A DNA stretch of 64,000 bases. Source: UBA1494_A sp963973975. Its GTDB lineage: Bacteria > Bacteroidota > Bacteroidia > Flavobacteriales_E > Vicingaceae. The notes beneath the pieces are model-generated. The model searched no databases, was not told the DNA's origin, and saw nothing but the letters and a program-made list of their open reading frames with translations. The stretch is from NCBI GenBank assembly GCA_963973975.1, contig CAXBCF010000005.1, positions 65,115-129,114 on the forward strand. Direction: 5' to 3'. Made by a program: the position numbers and the translations under genes. Positions within the stretch are counted from its first letter, which is position 1. Each line of letters opens with the position of its first letter. Shown piece after piece: positions 62,599-64,000 of the stretch.

Positions 62599-64000
62599 AT
62601 GAAAAAAATATTTTTTATAATTATCACCCTCTTTACGTTGAACTTATCATCTTTCTCTTCTCACATTGTGGGTGGAGAAATTAGTTGGATTTGCGATGGT
62701 CCAAATCGAAGCCAATACCGCTTCTTTATGACAGTGTTTAGAGATTGCGGTGGAATAGGTTTTGGTTTTTTCAATGAAACCATTGACATTGTAGGAGGTA
62801 CATTGCCAAGGAATGCAGCTAATCAACCCTTTAGCACCATAGTAATGAAGCCTGATATGGCTCGCTGGATTAATGAGCGGAATGGTGATACTTCTCCCCG
62901 CTGCAATACCCAATTTGGAAGTGAATTATCTTGTGCTAATGGAGATCCTGGAACCATACAAGCCTTTTATTATCAGTCTGATCCTATCACTATACAAGGT
63001 GTTCCACCAAATAGGGGGTGGACTTTTTATTGGCAATCACCATGTTGTAGGCCAGGTAATTATGTTAATGGCACTCCTGCAGGTAGTGCTTCACCCATGC
63101 TTCTAAGAGCTATGATGTTTCCTACCAGAGGAAGAGAAAATACAGACCCTTGTTTGGATGACTCTCCTGAATTTAGATCTTTGCCTGTATCTGCCATTTG
63201 TAGGGGGCAGCAGTTTACCTATAACTCTACTGCTATTGATAAAAACTTAGATTCATTGGTGTATTCTTGGGATAATCCTTTAAATCCACCACAAAATGAT
63301 CCTGAGAACTATGAGTACGCTCCGGGTTTTTCTCCTACTAATCCAACCCCTGATAAAACATTTGACGTCAACAACATTCCTTCAACGTTAAATCCCATCT
63401 CTGGAATCAATGAATTAGCTATTTTTAGTGGCTTTGGTACAGAAAAATACTTATTGGTTTACCGAGTAGATTCTTGGAGAGACGGAAAAGTAATCGCTTC
63501 TATCTTTCGGGAGTTACCGGTTTCTGTGTTTAATTGTCCACGATTGCCCAACAATAATGTTAACACCATCCCCCAAGTTCGGATAAATGGGGTACCTTCT
63601 AATGATACCTTTGTGACAATCACCGCTGGTCAAGAAGTTCGGATACCTATTCAGGTAACCGACCCCGATCCTCAAATGGTGACTGCCTTTCCTGAAGGTT
63701 TGATGTTTACAGACAATAAAAGTTTAAACACACTGACCAATTGTCCGCCTTTTAATTTAAAAACAACCAATCAGGTTATTAATCCATGTGCCTATTTGAG
63801 AAGCCAAACACCAACCTTAGATCCTCAATCTAGAAAGTATTACTTACAAGGAATGTTTGGTTTTGCGACAGAATTTGTGTGGCAAACAGATTGTAGTCAT
63901 ATTTCAATTAAAACCGGTCAACCTGGAACTAGAGAAGGAATCTATAATTTTGTGTTTCGGGTATCAGATGACCATTGCCCCATTCCGGGAACAAATTACA
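62599..64000 (+). CDS. Large secreted protein, N-terminal part (truncated by window edge)
   Basis: An uninterrupted frame of 467 codons from ATG 62599 to the window end. Signal peptide MKKIFFIIITLFTLNLSSF to SS, then HIVGGEISWICDGPNRSQYR and FFMTVFRDCGG. This GGEI...Y..F...RDC opening is what I recognise from Bacteroidota proteins that end in the gliding-motility-associated (T9SS type B) domain; that end would be beyond 64000. The visible part has many cysteines (CNTQF, SPCCRPG, DPCLDD, AICRGQ, NCPRLP, NCPPF, NPCAY, TDCSH, DHCPIP) and beta-rich repeats with TAGQEVRIPIQVTDPDP. A surface or secreted role is inferred. Confidence 0.75.
   Translation, partial: MKKIFFIIITLFTLNLSSFSSHIVGGEISWICDGPNRSQYRFFMTVFRDCGGIGFGFFNETIDIVGGTLPRNAANQPFSTIVMKPDMARWINERNGDTSPRCNTQFGSELSCANGDPGTIQAFYYQSDPITIQGVPPNRGWTFYWQSPCCRPGNYVNGTPAGSASPMLLRAMMFPTRGRENTDPCLDDSPEFRSLPVSAICRGQQFTYNSTAIDKNLDSLVYSWDNPLNPPQNDPENYEYAPGFSPTNPTPDKTFDVNNIPSTLNPISGINELAIFSGFGTEKYLLVYRVDSWRDGKVIASIFRELPVSVFNCPRLPNNNVNTIPQVRINGVPSNDTFVTITAGQEVRIPIQVTDPDPQMVTAFPEGLMFTDNKSLNTLTNCPPFNLKTTNQVINPCAYLRSQTPTLDPQSRKYYLQGMFGFATEFVWQTDCSHISIKTGQPGTREGIYNFVFRVSDDHCPIPGTNY

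Noticed and set aside
62647..63106. Short frames on both strands at the start of the last gene
   Set aside because: They overlap the continuous 467-codon secreted-protein frame that carries a signal peptide and conserved opening.

Overview
The window is AT-rich chromosomal DNA from a member of the Bacteroidota, probably a free-living aquatic member of the Flavobacteriales or a related order. The evidence is type IX secretion (T9SS) sorting domains of both classes (A and B), a PorP/SprF protein with a PorE-like OmpA protein, FKBP lipoproteins resembling GldI, TAnnTTTG promoter boxes, few Shine-Dalgarno sequences and many non-ATG starts. No rRNA, tRNA, CRISPR array, IS element or prophage was seen, and there is no clear island boundary.

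Layout. 1-8.1 kb (minus strand): the membrane half of a sensor histidine kinase cut by the window edge, a phosphoribosyltransferase, a TPMT-like methyltransferase, a GxxExxY protein, RlmD and a membrane-TPR protein. 8.1-12 kb: ornithine aminotransferase, a PLDc_N mini-protein and a T9SS-exported Omp28-like gene broken by one in-frame TAG. 12-19.2 kb (plus strand): a NatA/NatB-type ABC exporter followed by an NtrC-like regulator without a DNA-binding domain, a 535-bp gap with a strong hairpin, a fatty-acid desaturase, and the rpsP-rimM-trmN6 operon. 19.2-28 kb: a heptose-phosphatase-like HAD protein, two glycosyltransferases, urocanate hydratase with an unlisted 54-aa Cys-rich gene just upstream, a PLP deaminase, a LysM glucosaminidase and two convergent DoxX-like genes. 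28-36 kb: NrnA followed by three FKBP lipoproteins, a lipoamide-dehydrogenase-like flavoprotein lacking its redox disulfide, and an MbnH/MbnP-type diheme/partner pair that carry acidic surface-lipoprotein signals. 35-39 kb: miaA and a RecB/AddA-like helicase-nuclease. 39-51 kb: two giant tandem PKD-repeat T9SS type B adhesins, divergent from PorP/SprF and a PorE-like OmpA protein. 51-61.7 kb: KdsA, DUF2490, an SPFH protein, MqnA, EI24, a probable two-gene restriction-modification system, proline dehydrogenase, FabD and a Bax-inhibitor-1 protein. 62-64 kb: a small Cys-rich secreted protein and the start of another large secreted protein that runs off the window.

How the genes fit together. Most of the window is core metabolism and envelope biogenesis: lipid A and LPS sugars, fatty acids, menaquinone, tRNA and rRNA modification, and breakdown of His, Pro and Orn towards glutamate. 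The accessory layer is cell-surface export, namely the T9SS module, the MbnPH-like pair and the adhesins. The observations most worth a second look are the MbnPH-like surface pair, the M-then-R operon with an unrecognised PD-(D/E)XK protein, the T9SS adhesin module, the disulfide-less flavoprotein and the amber-interrupted Omp28 gene. Functional calls come from reading motifs by eye; no database search was possible.
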